Assembly (NCBI GenBank): GCA_015494295.1
Contig: WGBO01000018.1
Location: 62,001-126,000 of the forward strand
Reading direction: 5' to 3'
Origin: Gammaproteobacteria bacterium
GTDB lineage: Bacteria; Pseudomonadota; Gammaproteobacteria; DSM-19610
DNA length: 64,000 bases
Part shown: piece after piece, positions 11,235 to 20,785 of the stretch
Position numbering within the stretch: the stretch's first letter is position 1
Layout of the letters: each line of letters opens with the position of its first letter
The notes under the pieces: generated by a model
What the model saw: only the letters and a program-made list of their open reading frames with translations
What the model was told of the DNA's origin: nothing
The model's database searches: none
Made by a program: the position numbers and the translations under genes

Positions 11235-12650
11235 GTGTCTGACGAAGCACCGGCGAAGAAGGGTGATGAGGGGCTGCCCGCGTGGGTCATGACCTTCGCG
11301 GACCTGATGTCCCTGCTGATGTGCTTCTTCGTCCTGCTGCTTTCCTTCTCCGAGATGGATGTCTCCAAGTACAAGGAGATGGCGGGTTCCCTGAAGAACG
11401 CGTTTGGCGTGCAGCGCGATATCAAGGTGCGGGAGCCGCCGAAGGGCATCAACGTGATCGCGCGTGAGTTCAGCCCCGGGCGCCCCGAGCCCACCATCAT
11501 GAATGTCGTTCGTCAGATGACCACCAACGATCTGCGCGTGAATCTGGATCTGGGCAAGGAGCGCCGTCGCCCGGTGCCGGTGCCGAAACAGAAACACGAG
11601 CCCGACAAGGAAAAGACCGCGAAGCTGGTCGAGCGCGACGCCATGCAGTCCAGCCAGCGCCTGGCGCAGGAAAAAGGTTTGACCGAGTCGCAGAAAAAGG
11701 AGCTGGAGCGCGCCAAGGCGCTGGCGCGCAAGCGCCTGGAGGAAAAGCTCAAGCTGGAACAGAAACTCGCCGCCGCCGGTGGCCTCAAGACCTCGCTGGC
11801 TGTCGACGACAATGCGCTGGAGGAACTGGTCAAGGCGAAGGCTGAAGCGGAACGCCGCCGCAAGCTGGAACAGCGCGCCAGGCTGATCAGCAATGCGCTG
11901 GGCCGCGAAATCAAGGCGGGCAGTGTCGACGTCGAGACCGCCGGGGAGAAGATCATCATCCGGATCCGCGAAAAGGCATCGTTCGGTTCCGGCCGCGCGG
12001 AGCTGAAAGGCGCGTTCCGGCCGATACTCGCCAAGGTGGCGAAGATCCTCGAAGGGTCGGAAGGCAAGATCATCGTTGCCGGCCATACCGACAACATTCC
12101 GATCTATACCGAGCGTTTCCGCTCCAACTGGGAACTGTCGTCGGCGCGGGCGGTGTCGGTGGCGCACGAGATGATGCTGGCAACGGATATCCCGTCGGAC
12201 CGTTTCCTCATCCAGGGATTCGCCGACACGGAGCCCGTCGCGCCCAACGACACACCGGCCAACCGGGCGAAGAACCGCCGTGTCGAGATTATTCTCCAGC
12301 AGGGTGAGGACCGCGAAGGGAAGCAGATCGGCGTCATGGACGGCACAGGCGCGGCGCGCGCCGGGAAGTCCGTGGCGCCCGCCTTGCCAGAGACCCCTTC
12401 CAGGCCGCAGACTGGTGCCGCGCCGGCGAAGGAAACCGGTTCTGCCGCGCGCCCCGCGAAACCGGCGCCGACGCCGGTGGTGCCGGGCGTGAAACGGCGC
12501 ACGACGCCGGCCGCCGCGCCTACGGCGGCGACCGCCCCGCGTGCGATCAAGGGCGTCCGCGCAGGCGGCGCCGGCAAGAGTGAGGAAAAAGAGGAACCCA
12601 AGGCCACGCCACCGTCCGGTCTCGGCATCAAGCTTGGTGGCAGCAAATAG
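11235..12650 (+). CDS. pomB: Flagellar stator protein PomB/MotB with long extra regions
   Basis: The B subunit of the stator, anchored to peptidoglycan by its C-terminal OmpA-like domain. It starts at GTG 11235 behind AAGGAGCG (11221-11228). The single membrane helix contains the ion-binding Asp23 in TFADLMSLLMCFFVLL, with the Cys-Phe-Phe pattern of sodium-type PomB. Residues about 100-230 are a highly charged, Lys/Glu/Arg-rich helical insert. The OmpA domain spans about 237-357 (GHTDNIPIYTERFRSNWELS). A further tail of about 115 residues rich in Ala, Pro and Lys follows. At 471 residues it is far longer than the usual 300-330. Confidence 0.88.
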   Translation: MSDEAPAKKGDEGLPAWVMTFADLMSLLMCFFVLLLSFSEMDVSKYKEMAGSLKNAFGVQRDIKVREPPKGINVIAREFSPGRPEPTIMNVVRQMTTNDLRVNLDLGKERRRPVPVPKQKHEPDKEKTAKLVERDAMQSSQRLAQEKGLTESQKKELERAKALARKRLEEKLKLEQKLAAAGGLKTSLAVDDNALEELVKAKAEAERRRKLEQRARLISNALGREIKAGSVDVETAGEKIIIRIREKASFGSGRAELKGAFRPILAKVAKILEGSEGKIIVAGHTDNIPIYTERFRSNWELSSARAVSVAHEMMLATDIPSDRFLIQGFADTEPVAPNDTPANRAKNRRVEIILQQGEDREGKQIGVMDGTGAARAGKSVAPALPETPSRPQTGAAPAKETGSAARPAKPAPTPVVPGVKRRTTPAAAPTAATAPRAIKGVRAGGAGKSEEKEEPKATPPSGLGIKLGGSK

Positions 12651-12665
12651 TCCAGGACATGTTTT

Positions 12666-13253
12666 ATGAGTGACGAACGCAGGGAGTACTTCCGTATCGA
12701 CGACGAGGTGGCGCTCGACTACCGCGTTATCGACAGCAGCGAGATGGACCGGTTGCTGGAGAAGATTCAGTCGCGCATGGTGGACCGCTTCACGGCGGCG
12801 TCCAGCTTCGCCGCCACCACGCGGCAGATGACCCACCTGATCCACAAGATCCAGGGCCAGTCCCCCGAACTGGCGCGCTGCCTGCAGGCGATAGACCAGA
12901 AGCTGAACATGATCGCCCGGTTGTTCGTCTCCGAGGAAGTCAGGGAAAACCTGCAGGACACCCGCGAGGTGAACATCAGCGCAGGCGGCGTGGCTTTTCG
13001 CGCGCAGCATGAAATTCCGGTGGGCAGCCTGCTGGAATTGCGCATGGTGCTGTTTCCTTCCCTGGTCGGCATCCTCACCATCAGCCGCGTGATTCACTGC
13101 GAGCGGGTCAATGATGGCAATCCGCGCTTTCCCTGGCAGGTGGCGGTGGAATACGAGCATCTGAAGGAAACCGACCGCGAACTCCTGGTGCGCCATATCA
13201 TGGCGCGCGAAACCGAGTTGCTGCGCAGCCGCCGCACCGAGAACGACGACTGA
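12666..13253 (+). CDS. PilZ-domain protein with inserted helices
   Basis: A 195-residue cytoplasmic protein likely to bind cyclic di-GMP. The PilZ RxxxR motif is at the very N-terminus (ERREYFRIDDEV) and the second motif VNISAGGVAF begins near residue 101. Between these two motifs, which are normally about 30 residues apart, are about 70 residues of predicted helix, so the beta barrel appears to be split by a helical insertion. Similar tetrameric PilZ proteins with long helices are known from Xanthomonas. The gene starts 16 bases after pomB, so it is in the stator operon. A role in adjusting motor output in response to cyclic di-GMP is inferred. Confidence 0.82.
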   Translation: MSDERREYFRIDDEVALDYRVIDSSEMDRLLEKIQSRMVDRFTAASSFAATTRQMTHLIHKIQGQSPELARCLQAIDQKLNMIARLFVSEEVRENLQDTREVNISAGGVAFRAQHEIPVGSLLELRMVLFPSLVGILTISRVIHCERVNDGNPRFPWQVAVEYEHLKETDRELLVRHIMARETELLRSRRTENDD

Positions 13254-13265
13254 ATCCCGCGGCGC

Positions 13266-15062
13266 TCAGTCGGCCGCGATCTCCTTTTCTTCTTCCTGCT
13301 GTTGCAGCTCCCACAGGTGCGCGTACACACCGTCGTGGGCGAGCAGTTTCGCATGGCTGCCGCGTTCGACGATGCGGCCCTGTTCCATGACCAGGATCTG
13401 GTCCGCGTCGACGATGGTCGAAAGCCGGTGGGCGATGACCAGGGTGGTGTGGTTCTGCGCGGCGTTGCGCAGGCTTTCCAGGATGATCTGTTCGGAGTGG
13501 CTGTCGAGGCTGGAGGTGGCCTCGTCGAACACCAGTATGCGCGGGTTCTTGAGGATGGCGCGGGCGATGGCCACGCGCTGTTTCTCGCCGCCCGACAGCT
13601 TCAGGCCGCGCTCGCCCACCACCGTGTCGTAGCCGTTCGGCAGGCTGACGATGAAATCATGGATGTTGGCCAGGCGCGCGGCCTGCTGGATTTCCTCGAA
13701 ACTGGCATCCTGTCTCGCATAGCCGATGTTGTAGCGCAGCGTGTCGTTGAACAGCACGGTGTCCTGCGGCACGATGCCGATGGCCGCGCGCAGGCTGTCC
13801 TGTGTCACCGAGCGGATGTCCTGGCCGTCGATCAGGATGCGGCCCGCGTCCACGTCGTAGAAACGGAACAGCAGCCGCGCCAGTGTCGACTTGCCGGCGC
13901 CGCTGGGGCCGACCACCGCGACCCGCCGGCCGGCGGGGATCTCGAAGCTGACATCCTTGAGGATGGGGCGTTCCGGGTCATAGGCGAAGTCGACGTGCTC
14001 GAAGCGCACCTCGCCGTCACGCAGCCGCAGCGGCGCCGCGTCCGGACGGTCCTGTATCTCTGGCTGCTTTTCCAGTACATCGAACATGAGCTGCATGTCG
14101 GCGATGGCGTGCTTGAGCTGGCTGTAGACGACGCCGAGAAAGTTCAGCGGGATGAACAGTTGCAGCAGCAGGGCGTTGATCAGCACCAGGTCGCCGATGC
14201 TCAGCGTGCCCTCGACCACGCCGCTGGACGCCAGCACCATGATCGAGGTGACGCCGGCGGCGATGATGGCGGCCTGACCCACGTTCAGCGCCGCCAGCGA
14301 GGTCTGGCTCCGGACCGCCGCGTTTTCCCATTCCTCCAGCGAGGTGTCGTAGCGCGCCAGTTCGTGGCGCTCGTTGCCGAAATACTTGACGGTTTCGTAG
14401 TTGATCAGACTGTCGATGGCCTGGGTGTTGGCCTTCGAGTCGGCGGCATTCATCTTCACCCGGTATTTCATGCGCCATTCGGTGACCCGGAAGGTGAACA
14501 GGATGTAGGCGATCACCGAGGCGAAGGTGATGGCCACGAACCACACGTTGTACTGATGCAGCAGGATGCCGGCGATCAGGACCACTTCCACCAGCGTCGG
14601 CAGGATGCTGAACACCATGTAGTTCAGCAGCGAGCTGACACTGCGGGTGCCGCGTTCGATGTCGCGCGAGATACCGCCGGTCTTGCGTTCCAGGTGGTAG
14701 CGCAGTGACAGGCGGTGCAGGTGCTCCAGCACCCGCACCGACACCTTGCGCATGGCGCCGTGGCGGACGCGGGCGAAAATGGCGTCGCGCAATTCGTTGA
14801 ACAGCGAGCTGGCCAGCCGCAGCGCGCCATAGCCGAGCAGCAGGCCCAGGGGAAGGGCCAGCGGCAGACTGTCCTGGTCGAGGCTGTCGACGATGTGTTT
14901 GAGCACCAGCGGCACCCCGACGTTGGCCACCTTGGCAAGGATCAGGAAACCCAGCGCCAGCACCACGCGGGTGCGGTATTCCCACAAAAAAGGTGCGAGA
15001 GATTTCAGGGTCTTGAGGTCGCTGCCGTGGCGCTCGGGCAACTCGGTGTGTCGGCGGTGCAT
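13266..15062 (-). CDS. Atm1-like ABC exporter (fused membrane and ATPase domains)
   Basis: A 598-residue half-transporter that would act as a homodimer in the inner membrane. Six membrane helices occupy about residues 20-320. The ATPase domain has Walker A GPSGAGKST, signature LSGGEKQR, Walker B ILVFDEATSS and the switch His in IAHRLST. The segments GGISRDIERGTRSV and NYETVKYFGNE are hallmarks of the Atm1/ABCB7/HMT1 group, which exports glutathione-linked sulfur or metal compounds. The frame stays open about 2 kb further upstream, but that part is antisense to fmdB and aspS; the ATG ending at 15062 gives the standard length. It converges on the PilZ gene with 12 bases between. Confidence 0.9.
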   Translation of the reverse strand: MHRRHTELPERHGSDLKTLKSLAPFLWEYRTRVVLALGFLILAKVANVGVPLVLKHIVDSLDQDSLPLALPLGLLLGYGALRLASSLFNELRDAIFARVRHGAMRKVSVRVLEHLHRLSLRYHLERKTGGISRDIERGTRSVSSLLNYMVFSILPTLVEVVLIAGILLHQYNVWFVAITFASVIAYILFTFRVTEWRMKYRVKMNAADSKANTQAIDSLINYETVKYFGNERHELARYDTSLEEWENAAVRSQTSLAALNVGQAAIIAAGVTSIMVLASSGVVEGTLSIGDLVLINALLLQLFIPLNFLGVVYSQLKHAIADMQLMFDVLEKQPEIQDRPDAAPLRLRDGEVRFEHVDFAYDPERPILKDVSFEIPAGRRVAVVGPSGAGKSTLARLLFRFYDVDAGRILIDGQDIRSVTQDSLRAAIGIVPQDTVLFNDTLRYNIGYARQDASFEEIQQAARLANIHDFIVSLPNGYDTVVGERGLKLSGGEKQRVAIARAILKNPRILVFDEATSSLDSHSEQIILESLRNAAQNHTTLVIAHRLSTIVDADQILVMEQGRIVERGSHAKLLAHDGVYAHLWELQQQEEEKEIAAD

Positions 15063-15257
15063 GTTGGCGTCGGTTTCCGTGGCTGTCGGGTTGATCTCCG
15101 GGGGTGGCGTCACCACATTGCCCGGATCTGAAACACGCCTGCCTGGCAGGCGAGGGCGAATTGTACCCGAACCCGGCAAAACGGCGGCATCAGGCCGATT
15201 TGGCTGGTATACTTGCGCGCTTTGCCGAATCGGGTTCTGGAATCCGGAGTGTGAACA

Positions 15258-15530
15258 ATGCCGATTTACGAATACCAATGTACAGAATGCGGGCTGGAGC
15301 TGGAGAAATTGCAGAAGCTCAGTGACGCACCGCTGACGGAGTGTCCGGAGTGCGGCAAGCCCACCCTGCAGAAGAAGGTTTCCGCGGCCGGCTTCCGGCT
15401 CAAGGGCAGTGGCTGGTACGAAACCGATTTCAAGAGCAAGAACCGCAAGAACGTCGCCAAGGGGGACGGCAAGTCCAGCTCCGGCGGTGATTCTTCCACC
15501 AGGTCCTCGTCGGGGGGCGACGCCAAGTAG
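15258..15530 (+). CDS. FmdB-family zinc-ribbon protein
   Basis: A 90-residue protein with two CxxC pairs (CTECG and CPECG) forming a zinc ribbon in the first 45 residues, and the standard start MPIYEYQCTECG. The rest is a Lys, Ser and Gly-rich disordered tail. Members of this family lie next to aspS in many gammaproteobacteria, as here (81 bases apart). The molecular role is not established; it may be a putative regulatory protein. A GGAG at 15246-15249 serves the start. Confidence 0.88.
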   Translation: MPIYEYQCTECGLELEKLQKLSDAPLTECPECGKPTLQKKVSAAGFRLKGSGWYETDFKSKNRKNVAKGDGKSSSGGDSSTRSSSGGDAK

Positions 15531-15611
15531 ACGGCCGCAGCCTGTGGTGGCGGCCGATGTGACAACCGCCCGCCGATCCGGTGCGGCGCCATCGGGAACA
15601 CGAACAACGAC

Positions 15612-17399
15612 ATGCGTACACATTATTGCGGTGAACTGAATACAAGCCACCTCGACGCCGAGGTGACCCTGGTCGGCTGGGCGCACCGCCGCCGCGACCA
15701 TGGCGGGGTGATTTTCATCGACCTGCGCGACCGCGAGGGGCGCGTGCAAGTGGTGTTCGACCCCGATACCGGGGAAACCTTCGCCACCGCCGAACGCGTG
15801 CGCAGCGAGTTCGTGCTGCAGGTGAAGGGCCGGGTGCGGCGCCGCCCCGAGGGTACCGAGAATCCCGATCTGCCGACCGGCGAGGTCGAGGTGCTGGGCA
15901 AGGAACTCAGTATCCTCAACACGGCCGAGACGCCGCCGTTCCACCTCGACGACGACACGGTCTCCGAGGAGCACAGGCTTCGCTACCGCTACATCGACCT
16001 GCGCCGCCCGGAAATGCTGGATCGCATTCGCCTGCGCGCCCGCGTCACCCGCGAATTGCGCCGCTACCTGGACGACAACGGTTTCCTCGATATCGAGACG
16101 CCGATCCTGACCCGGGCCACCCCGGAAGGCGCGCGCGACTACCTGGTGCCGAGCCGCACCCACCCCGGCGAGTTTTTCGCGCTGCCGCAGTCGCCGCAGC
16201 TTTTCAAGCAGTTGCTGATGATGTCGGGCATGGACCGTTACTACCAGATCGTGCGCTGTTTCCGCGACGAGGACCTGCGCGCCGACCGGCAGCCGGAGTT
16301 CACCCAGCTCGATATCGAAACCTCGTTCATGGACGAGGACGAGATCATGCAGCACGCCGAAACCATGATCCGTGAATTGTTCGACGCCGTGCTGGGCGTC
16401 AGGCTGCCCGATCCCTTCCCGCGCATGAGCTGGGCCGAGGCCATGAAGCGCTTCGGCTCCGACCGTCCCGACCTGCGCGTGCCGCTGGAACTGGTCGATA
16501 TCGACGACCTGCTGAAGGATGTGGAATTCAAGGTGTTCGCCGGACCCGCCAACGATCCCGAGGGCCGGGTGGCGGCGCTGCGTTTGCCCAGGGGCTGCGA
16601 ACTGACGCGCAAGGAGATCGACGAGTACACCAGCTTCGTCGGCATCTACGGCGCCCGCGGCCTGGCCTACATCAAGGTCAACGAACTGGCGAGGGGGCGC
16701 GAAGGTCTGCAGAGCCCGATCCTCAAGTTCCTGCCCGACGAGGCGGTCGACGAAATCATGAAACGCACCGGCGCCGAGGACGGCGACCTGGTGTTCTTCG
16801 GCGCCGACCGCGCCCACGTGGTCAACGAGGCGCTGGGTGCGCTGCGCGTCAAGCTGGGCGAGGACCGCGGCCTGATGGAAGGCGAGTGGAAGCCGCTTTG
16901 GGTGGTGGATTTCCCCATGTTCGAGCACGACCAGGGCGCCGGGCGCTGGAATGCGCTGCATCACCCCTTCACCGCGCCGCGCGAGGAACACGTCGAGCTG
17001 CTCGATTCCGATCCCGGCGCCTGCCTGTCGCGGGCCTACGACATGGTGCTGAACGGGACCGAGCTGGGCGGCGGTTCCATCCGTATCCACAGCACCGAGG
17101 TGCAGACGCGGGTGTTCAAGCTGCTCGGCATCGACGACGAGGAGGCCGAGGAGAAGTTCGGCTTCCTGCTCAACGCCCTGAAATACGGTTGTCCGCCGCA
17201 CGGTGGCCTGGCCTTCGGCCTGGACCGCCTGGTGATGCTCATGACCGGCGCCCGTTCGATCCGTGAAGTGATGGCTTTCCCCAAAACCCAGACCGCGAGT
17301 TGCCTGCTGACCAGCGCGCCCTCCGAGGTGCCGGAGGCCCAGTTACGCGAGCTGAACATCCGCCTGCGCAAGCCGGTCGAGAAGGAAACACAATCCTGA
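15612..17399 (+). CDS. aspS: Aspartyl-tRNA synthetase
   Basis: Class II synthetase that charges tRNA-Asp in the cytoplasm. The 595 residues match the bacterial type (E. coli 590). An OB-fold anticodon-binding domain (1-105) is followed by the catalytic core with motif 2 in [23 protein letters not shown] and motif 3 in [13 protein letters not shown]. The bacterial GAD insertion domain lies between (about 290-420). It starts [10 protein letters not shown], typical of the family. Whether it also charges tRNA-Asn cannot be settled by eye. nudB follows five bases after the stop. Confidence 0.97.
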   Translation: MRTHYCGELNTSHLDAEVTLVGWAHRRRDHGGVIFIDLRDREGRVQVVFDPDTGETFATAERVRSEFVLQVKGRVRRRPEGTENPDLPTGEVEVLGKELSILNTAETPPFHLDDDTVSEEHRLRYRYIDLRRPEMLDRIRLRARVTRELRRYLDDNGFLDIETPILTRATPEGARDYLVPSRTHPGEFFALPQSPQLFKQLLMMSGMDRYYQIVRCFRDEDLRADRQPEFTQLDIETSFMDEDEIMQHAETMIRELFDAVLGVRLPDPFPRMSWAEAMKRFGSDRPDLRVPLELVDIDDLLKDVEFKVFAGPANDPEGRVAALRLPRGCELTRKEIDEYTSFVGIYGARGLAYIKVNELARGREGLQSPILKFLPDEAVDEIMKRTGAEDGDLVFFGADRAHVVNEALGALRVKLGEDRGLMEGEWKPLWVVDFPMFEHDQGAGRWNALHHPFTAPREEHVELLDSDPGACLSRAYDMVLNGTELGGGSIRIHSTEVQTRVFKLLGIDDEEAEEKFGFLLNALKYGCPPHGGLAFGLDRLVMLMTGARSIREVMAFPKTQTASCLLTSAPSEVPEAQLRELNIRLRKPVEKETQS

Positions 17400-17403
17400 A
17401 GAA

Positions 17404-17847
17404 ATGACCCGGAAGTACAAACGCCCCGAATCCGTTCTTGTGGTGATCTATACCGAGGCCGGCGAGGTGCTGCTGATGGAGCGCCGGGAGCCGGAAGGCT
17501 ACTGGCAGTCGGTGACCGGCAGCCTGGAATGGGACGAAACGCCGCGCGACGCGGCGTTGCGCGAAGTGCGCGAGGAAACCGGACTGGACGTGAGCGAGAT
17601 CCTGGTGGACTGCCGGCAGACCACGCGCTTCCGCATCCTGCCTGCCTGGCGCGACCGCTACGCCCCCGACCAGGAATACAACCTCGAACACCTGTTCCTG
17701 GTGCAACTGCCGGAAACGGTCGAGATCACCCTCAACCCCGACGAGCACCGCCAGCTCCGCTGGTTCCCCGCTCGCCACGCCGCCCTCAAGGCCAGTTCCT
17801 ACACCAACCAGCAGGCCATCGAGAAGCACATCTTCTTCCGCCGCTGA
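17404..17847 (+). CDS. nudB: Dihydroneopterin triphosphate diphosphatase (Nudix)
   Basis: A 147-residue Nudix hydrolase. The Nudix box runs GSLEWDETPRDAALRE then VREETGLD (about residues 39-62). In E. coli NudB removes pyrophosphate from dihydroneopterin triphosphate in folate synthesis. The position directly after aspS matches the E. coli aspS-nudB-yebC-ruvC order, and the N-terminus YKRPESVLVVIYT is NudB-like. The four-base spacing to aspS makes co-transcription likely. Confidence 0.9.
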   Translation: MTRKYKRPESVLVVIYTEAGEVLLMERREPEGYWQSVTGSLEWDETPRDAALREVREETGLDVSEILVDCRQTTRFRILPAWRDRYAPDQEYNLEHLFLVQLPETVEITLNPDEHRQLRWFPARHAALKASSYTNQQAIEKHIFFRR

Positions 17848-17943
17848 AAAGCAAAAATCCTTTTTTCTTATCCAATTTGGAGGGTTGCGCGGGGGTTGCG
17901 GATAAAAGAGAATCAGGGTAGTGAAATCAAAGAGATCGTTCCG

Positions 17944-19044
17944 ATGGCCGCAACCGCTATAGACGTCAATCCCTATACTTCGCTGAGCGACGAGGCGTGT
18001 GAGGCGCGTATCGTCGCGGCCCGGGAAAAGCTCGGCGACCGGCTGGTCATTCTCGGGCACCACTACCAGCGCGACGAGGTGTTCCGGCACGCTGATTTTT
18101 CCGGCGATTCGCTGAAACTGTCGCGCCAGGCAGCCAGTTCGAAGGCCGAGTACATCGTGTTCTGCGGTGTTCACTTCATGGCCGAGGTGGCGGATATCCT
18201 GTCGCGGCCGGAACAGATTTCCATTCTCCCCGATCTCGCCGCCGGCTGTTCCATGGCGGACATGGCCAACCTGGCCAAGGTGGAGCGCGCCTGGCGGGAG
18301 CTTGCGGAAGTGCTGGACCCGGACCAGCAGGTGACGCCGGTGACCTACATCAATTCCGCCGCCGACCTGAAAGCGTTCTGCGGTCGCCACGGCGGCATCG
18401 TCTGCACCTCCACGAATGCCCGCAACGTGCTCGAATGGTCGTTCGGGCAGCGTGACAAGGTGCTGTTCTTTCCCGATCAGCACCTTGGCCGCAATACCGG
18501 CTACAACATGGGTATCGCGCTGGAAGACATGGTGGTGTGGGACTACGACCTGCCGATGGGCGGTCTCAGCCCGCAACAGATCCGCGACGCGAAGATGATC
18601 CTGTGGAAGGGCTTCTGCTCGGTCCACCAGATGTTCGACGTGTCGCACATCGAGCGTTTCAAGGCGAAATACCCGGATGCGAAGATCATTTCCCATCCCG
18701 AGGCCAGCTTCGAGGTCTGCCAGGCGTCGGACTGCGTCGGTTCCACCGAGTTCATCATCAGGACCATCCGCGAATCGGAGCCCGGCACCCGCTGGCTGGT
18801 CGGTACCGAATTGAACCTGGTCAACCGCCTGCACGACGAGTGCAAGGCGGAGGGCAAGTGGGTACACTTCATGTCGCCCACCGTGTGCATGTGCTCCACC
18901 ATGTTCCGCATCGATCCCCAGCACCTGCTGTGGACGCTGGAGAACCTGGTCGACGGCACGCCGGTGAATCGCATCAGCGTGCCGCTGGCGGAAGCCGACA
19001 TGGCGCGCACCGCGCTGCGCCGCATGCTGGAGGTTTCGCCCTGA
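17944..19044 (+). CDS. nadA: Quinolinate synthase NadA
   Basis: Makes quinolinate from iminoaspartate and dihydroxyacetone phosphate, a step of de novo NAD synthesis, with a [4Fe-4S] cluster. The 366-residue product contains the family segments LGHHYQRDEVFRHADFSGDS, FCGVHFMAE, a central VCTSTNARN and a C-terminal Cys-rich SPTVCMCSTMF. The ATG at 17944 was chosen because the 16 codons upstream do not align with the family. Its presence between nudB and yebC, with a FadL gene, departs from the E. coli order. nadB and nadC are not in the window. Confidence 0.93.
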   Translation: MAATAIDVNPYTSLSDEACEARIVAAREKLGDRLVILGHHYQRDEVFRHADFSGDSLKLSRQAASSKAEYIVFCGVHFMAEVADILSRPEQISILPDLAAGCSMADMANLAKVERAWRELAEVLDPDQQVTPVTYINSAADLKAFCGRHGGIVCTSTNARNVLEWSFGQRDKVLFFPDQHLGRNTGYNMGIALEDMVVWDYDLPMGGLSPQQIRDAKMILWKGFCSVHQMFDVSHIERFKAKYPDAKIISHPEASFEVCQASDCVGSTEFIIRTIRESEPGTRWLVGTELNLVNRLHDECKAEGKWVHFMSPTVCMCSTMFRIDPQHLLWTLENLVDGTPVNRISVPLAEADMARTALRRMLEVSP

Positions 19045-19070
19045 CGACCGTCTACCCCGGCACCGCGATC

Positions 19071-19117
19071 CAATAGCCGCAGAGCTATTGGGAAGCGGTC
19101 CCCGTTTGCTGTAAAGT
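19071..19117 (+). promoter_or_regulatory. Candidate promoter with inverted repeat before the first FadL gene
   Basis: TTGGGA (19088-19093) and TAAAGT (19112-19117) are 18 bases apart. The inverted repeat CAATAGC, six bases, GCTATTG (19071-19090) overlaps the -35 element and has no T run, so it reads better as an operator than a terminator of nadA. Both promoter boxes match consensus at only four of six positions. Confidence 0.4.
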
Positions 19118-19237
19118 CTCGCGCTTTGCGGCCGTTACACACGGCCGTCATCGCAGTTCTGTTCCCGGAATTTCCCCGCCAGCCTGCCTGATTTTCAACA
19201 ATTTTCGATTCACCCGAATTCTTAAAGGTTTTTTCAC

Positions 19238-20701
19238 GTGTTCCGTTTTGCTCCCGCTCTGCCCCATACCCTGCTGTCCGTATCCCTCGCCCTGAGCGCC
19301 ACGCTGGCGCATGCCACCAATGGCATGAACATGGAAGGTTATGGCCCGATCGCCACCGCAATGGGCGGCGCCGGCATGGCCTACGACAACGGCACCGCCG
19401 CCATGATGAACAACCCCGCCACGCTGGGGCTGATGGGCGACGGCGCGCGCGCCGAACTGTTCGTGGGATTCCTGGGACCGGACGTGAGCGCCGAGGCCGG
19501 CGGCCAGCAGGCCAATTCCGACGGCACCGCCTATTACATGCCAGCGTTCGGCTGGGTGCGCAAGCAGGAAGGCATGACTTTCGGTTTCGGGATCTACGGC
19601 CAGGGCGGCATGGGTACCGAGTATGATCAGGGCACTTTCCTCGGCGACCCGGGGCGGGTCGGCGCCAGCCTGGAGAACCGCAGCGAACTGAGCGTGGGGC
19701 GCGTGATCGCGCCGCTGGCCTGGAATGTGAACGACAAGTTGACGATCGGTGGCAGCGCCGACCTGATCTGGGCCGGCCTCGACCTGCGCATGGCGATGAG
19801 CGACGCGCAGTTCGTCGACCTGGTCACCACGCAGTCGATCGGCGAGGCCAGTGGCTCGTTGCTGAACAGTTTTGGCGCCCTGTACGAGCCGTTCGGCGCA
19901 CCGGCGGCGCCGGGTTCCATTCGCACCCTCAACCACGCCTACTACGATTTCAACGACAGCAGCGATTTCACCGGCGAGGCCAAGGGTTACGGTTACGCCG
20001 GCAAGATCGGTTTCGTCTACCAGGCCAGCCGCAGGCTTTCCATCGGCGGCAGCTATCACTCGAAGACCCGCCTCAGTAACCTCAAGAGCAGTGACGCCAC
20101 CCTGTTGATGGGCGTGGAGGTCAATACCGGCTCCGGCTACGCGAACGTCGATATTCCGGTGCGTGGCAAGATCAAGGTCGACGACTTCCAGTGGCCGGCG
20201 ACCTGGGCGCTGGGCATGCAGTTCCAGGCCACCCCGGATCTGCAGCTGGTGTTCGACGTAAAGCGCCTGCTGTGGCGCGATGTGATGAAGAACTTCACCA
20301 TGGAGTTCACCGCCGACAGCAGCCAGCCCGACCCCAACGCCGCGGGTTTTGCGGGCGCCGACCTGAGCGCGACCCTGTACCAGGACTGGGAGGACCAGAT
20401 GGTCTACCAGGTGGGTGGCGCGTACCGCTTCAACACCGCCCTGACCCTGCGCGCCGGGTTCAATTACGCAGCCAACCCGGTGCCCGACGAATACCTCAAT
20501 GCCCTGTTCCCGGCGATCGCCGAGAACCATCTGACCGGCGGGTTCGGGTATCGTTTCGATAACAAACAGTCGATCGATTTCTCGGTGGTGAAGGTGTTCG
20601 CGAAGAGCGCCACCAACCCGGGCAACGGTTCCACCATCCCGCCGGTGAAATCCACCCACAGCCAGCTCAATTTCCAGTTCCTGTACACCCGTCGTTACTG
20701 A
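19238..20701 (+). CDS. FadL/OmpP1-family outer-membrane transport protein
   Basis: A 487-residue outer-membrane barrel of the FadL/TodX family, which imports long-chain fatty acids or other hydrophobic compounds. The signal peptide ends near AHA-TNG (residue 26), and the mature N-terminus carries GPIATAMGGAGMAYDNGTAA followed by NNPATL, the family's hatch-region signature. The C-terminus ends in an aromatic-rich strand (LYTRRY). It is one of three FadL-family genes in the window. Its mature start (TNGMNMEGYGP) resembles that of the copy at 50967 (TNGYFKIGYG), so these two are likely closer paralogues. Confidence 0.87.
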   Translation: MFRFAPALPHTLLSVSLALSATLAHATNGMNMEGYGPIATAMGGAGMAYDNGTAAMMNNPATLGLMGDGARAELFVGFLGPDVSAEAGGQQANSDGTAYYMPAFGWVRKQEGMTFGFGIYGQGGMGTEYDQGTFLGDPGRVGASLENRSELSVGRVIAPLAWNVNDKLTIGGSADLIWAGLDLRMAMSDAQFVDLVTTQSIGEASGSLLNSFGALYEPFGAPAAPGSIRTLNHAYYDFNDSSDFTGEAKGYGYAGKIGFVYQASRRLSIGGSYHSKTRLSNLKSSDATLLMGVEVNTGSGYANVDIPVRGKIKVDDFQWPATWALGMQFQATPDLQLVFDVKRLLWRDVMKNFTMEFTADSSQPDPNAAGFAGADLSATLYQDWEDQMVYQVGGAYRFNTALTLRAGFNYAANPVPDEYLNALFPAIAENHLTGGFGYRFDNKQSIDFSVVKVFAKSATNPGNGSTIPPVKSTHSQLNFQFLYTRRY

Positions 20702-20785
20702 TCCAGGCAACCGGCCGGACGCTGACGCGGCCCGCCGGTCAATGCTAAAATCCCGCCATTACAGATTTTCGACGATGAGGCAGTC

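Noticed and set aside
13266..17201. A 1311-codon minus-strand frame reaching across fmdB and aspS
   Set aside because: Only the first 598 residues before 15062 form an ABC exporter; the rest is antisense to aspS and has no family motif.
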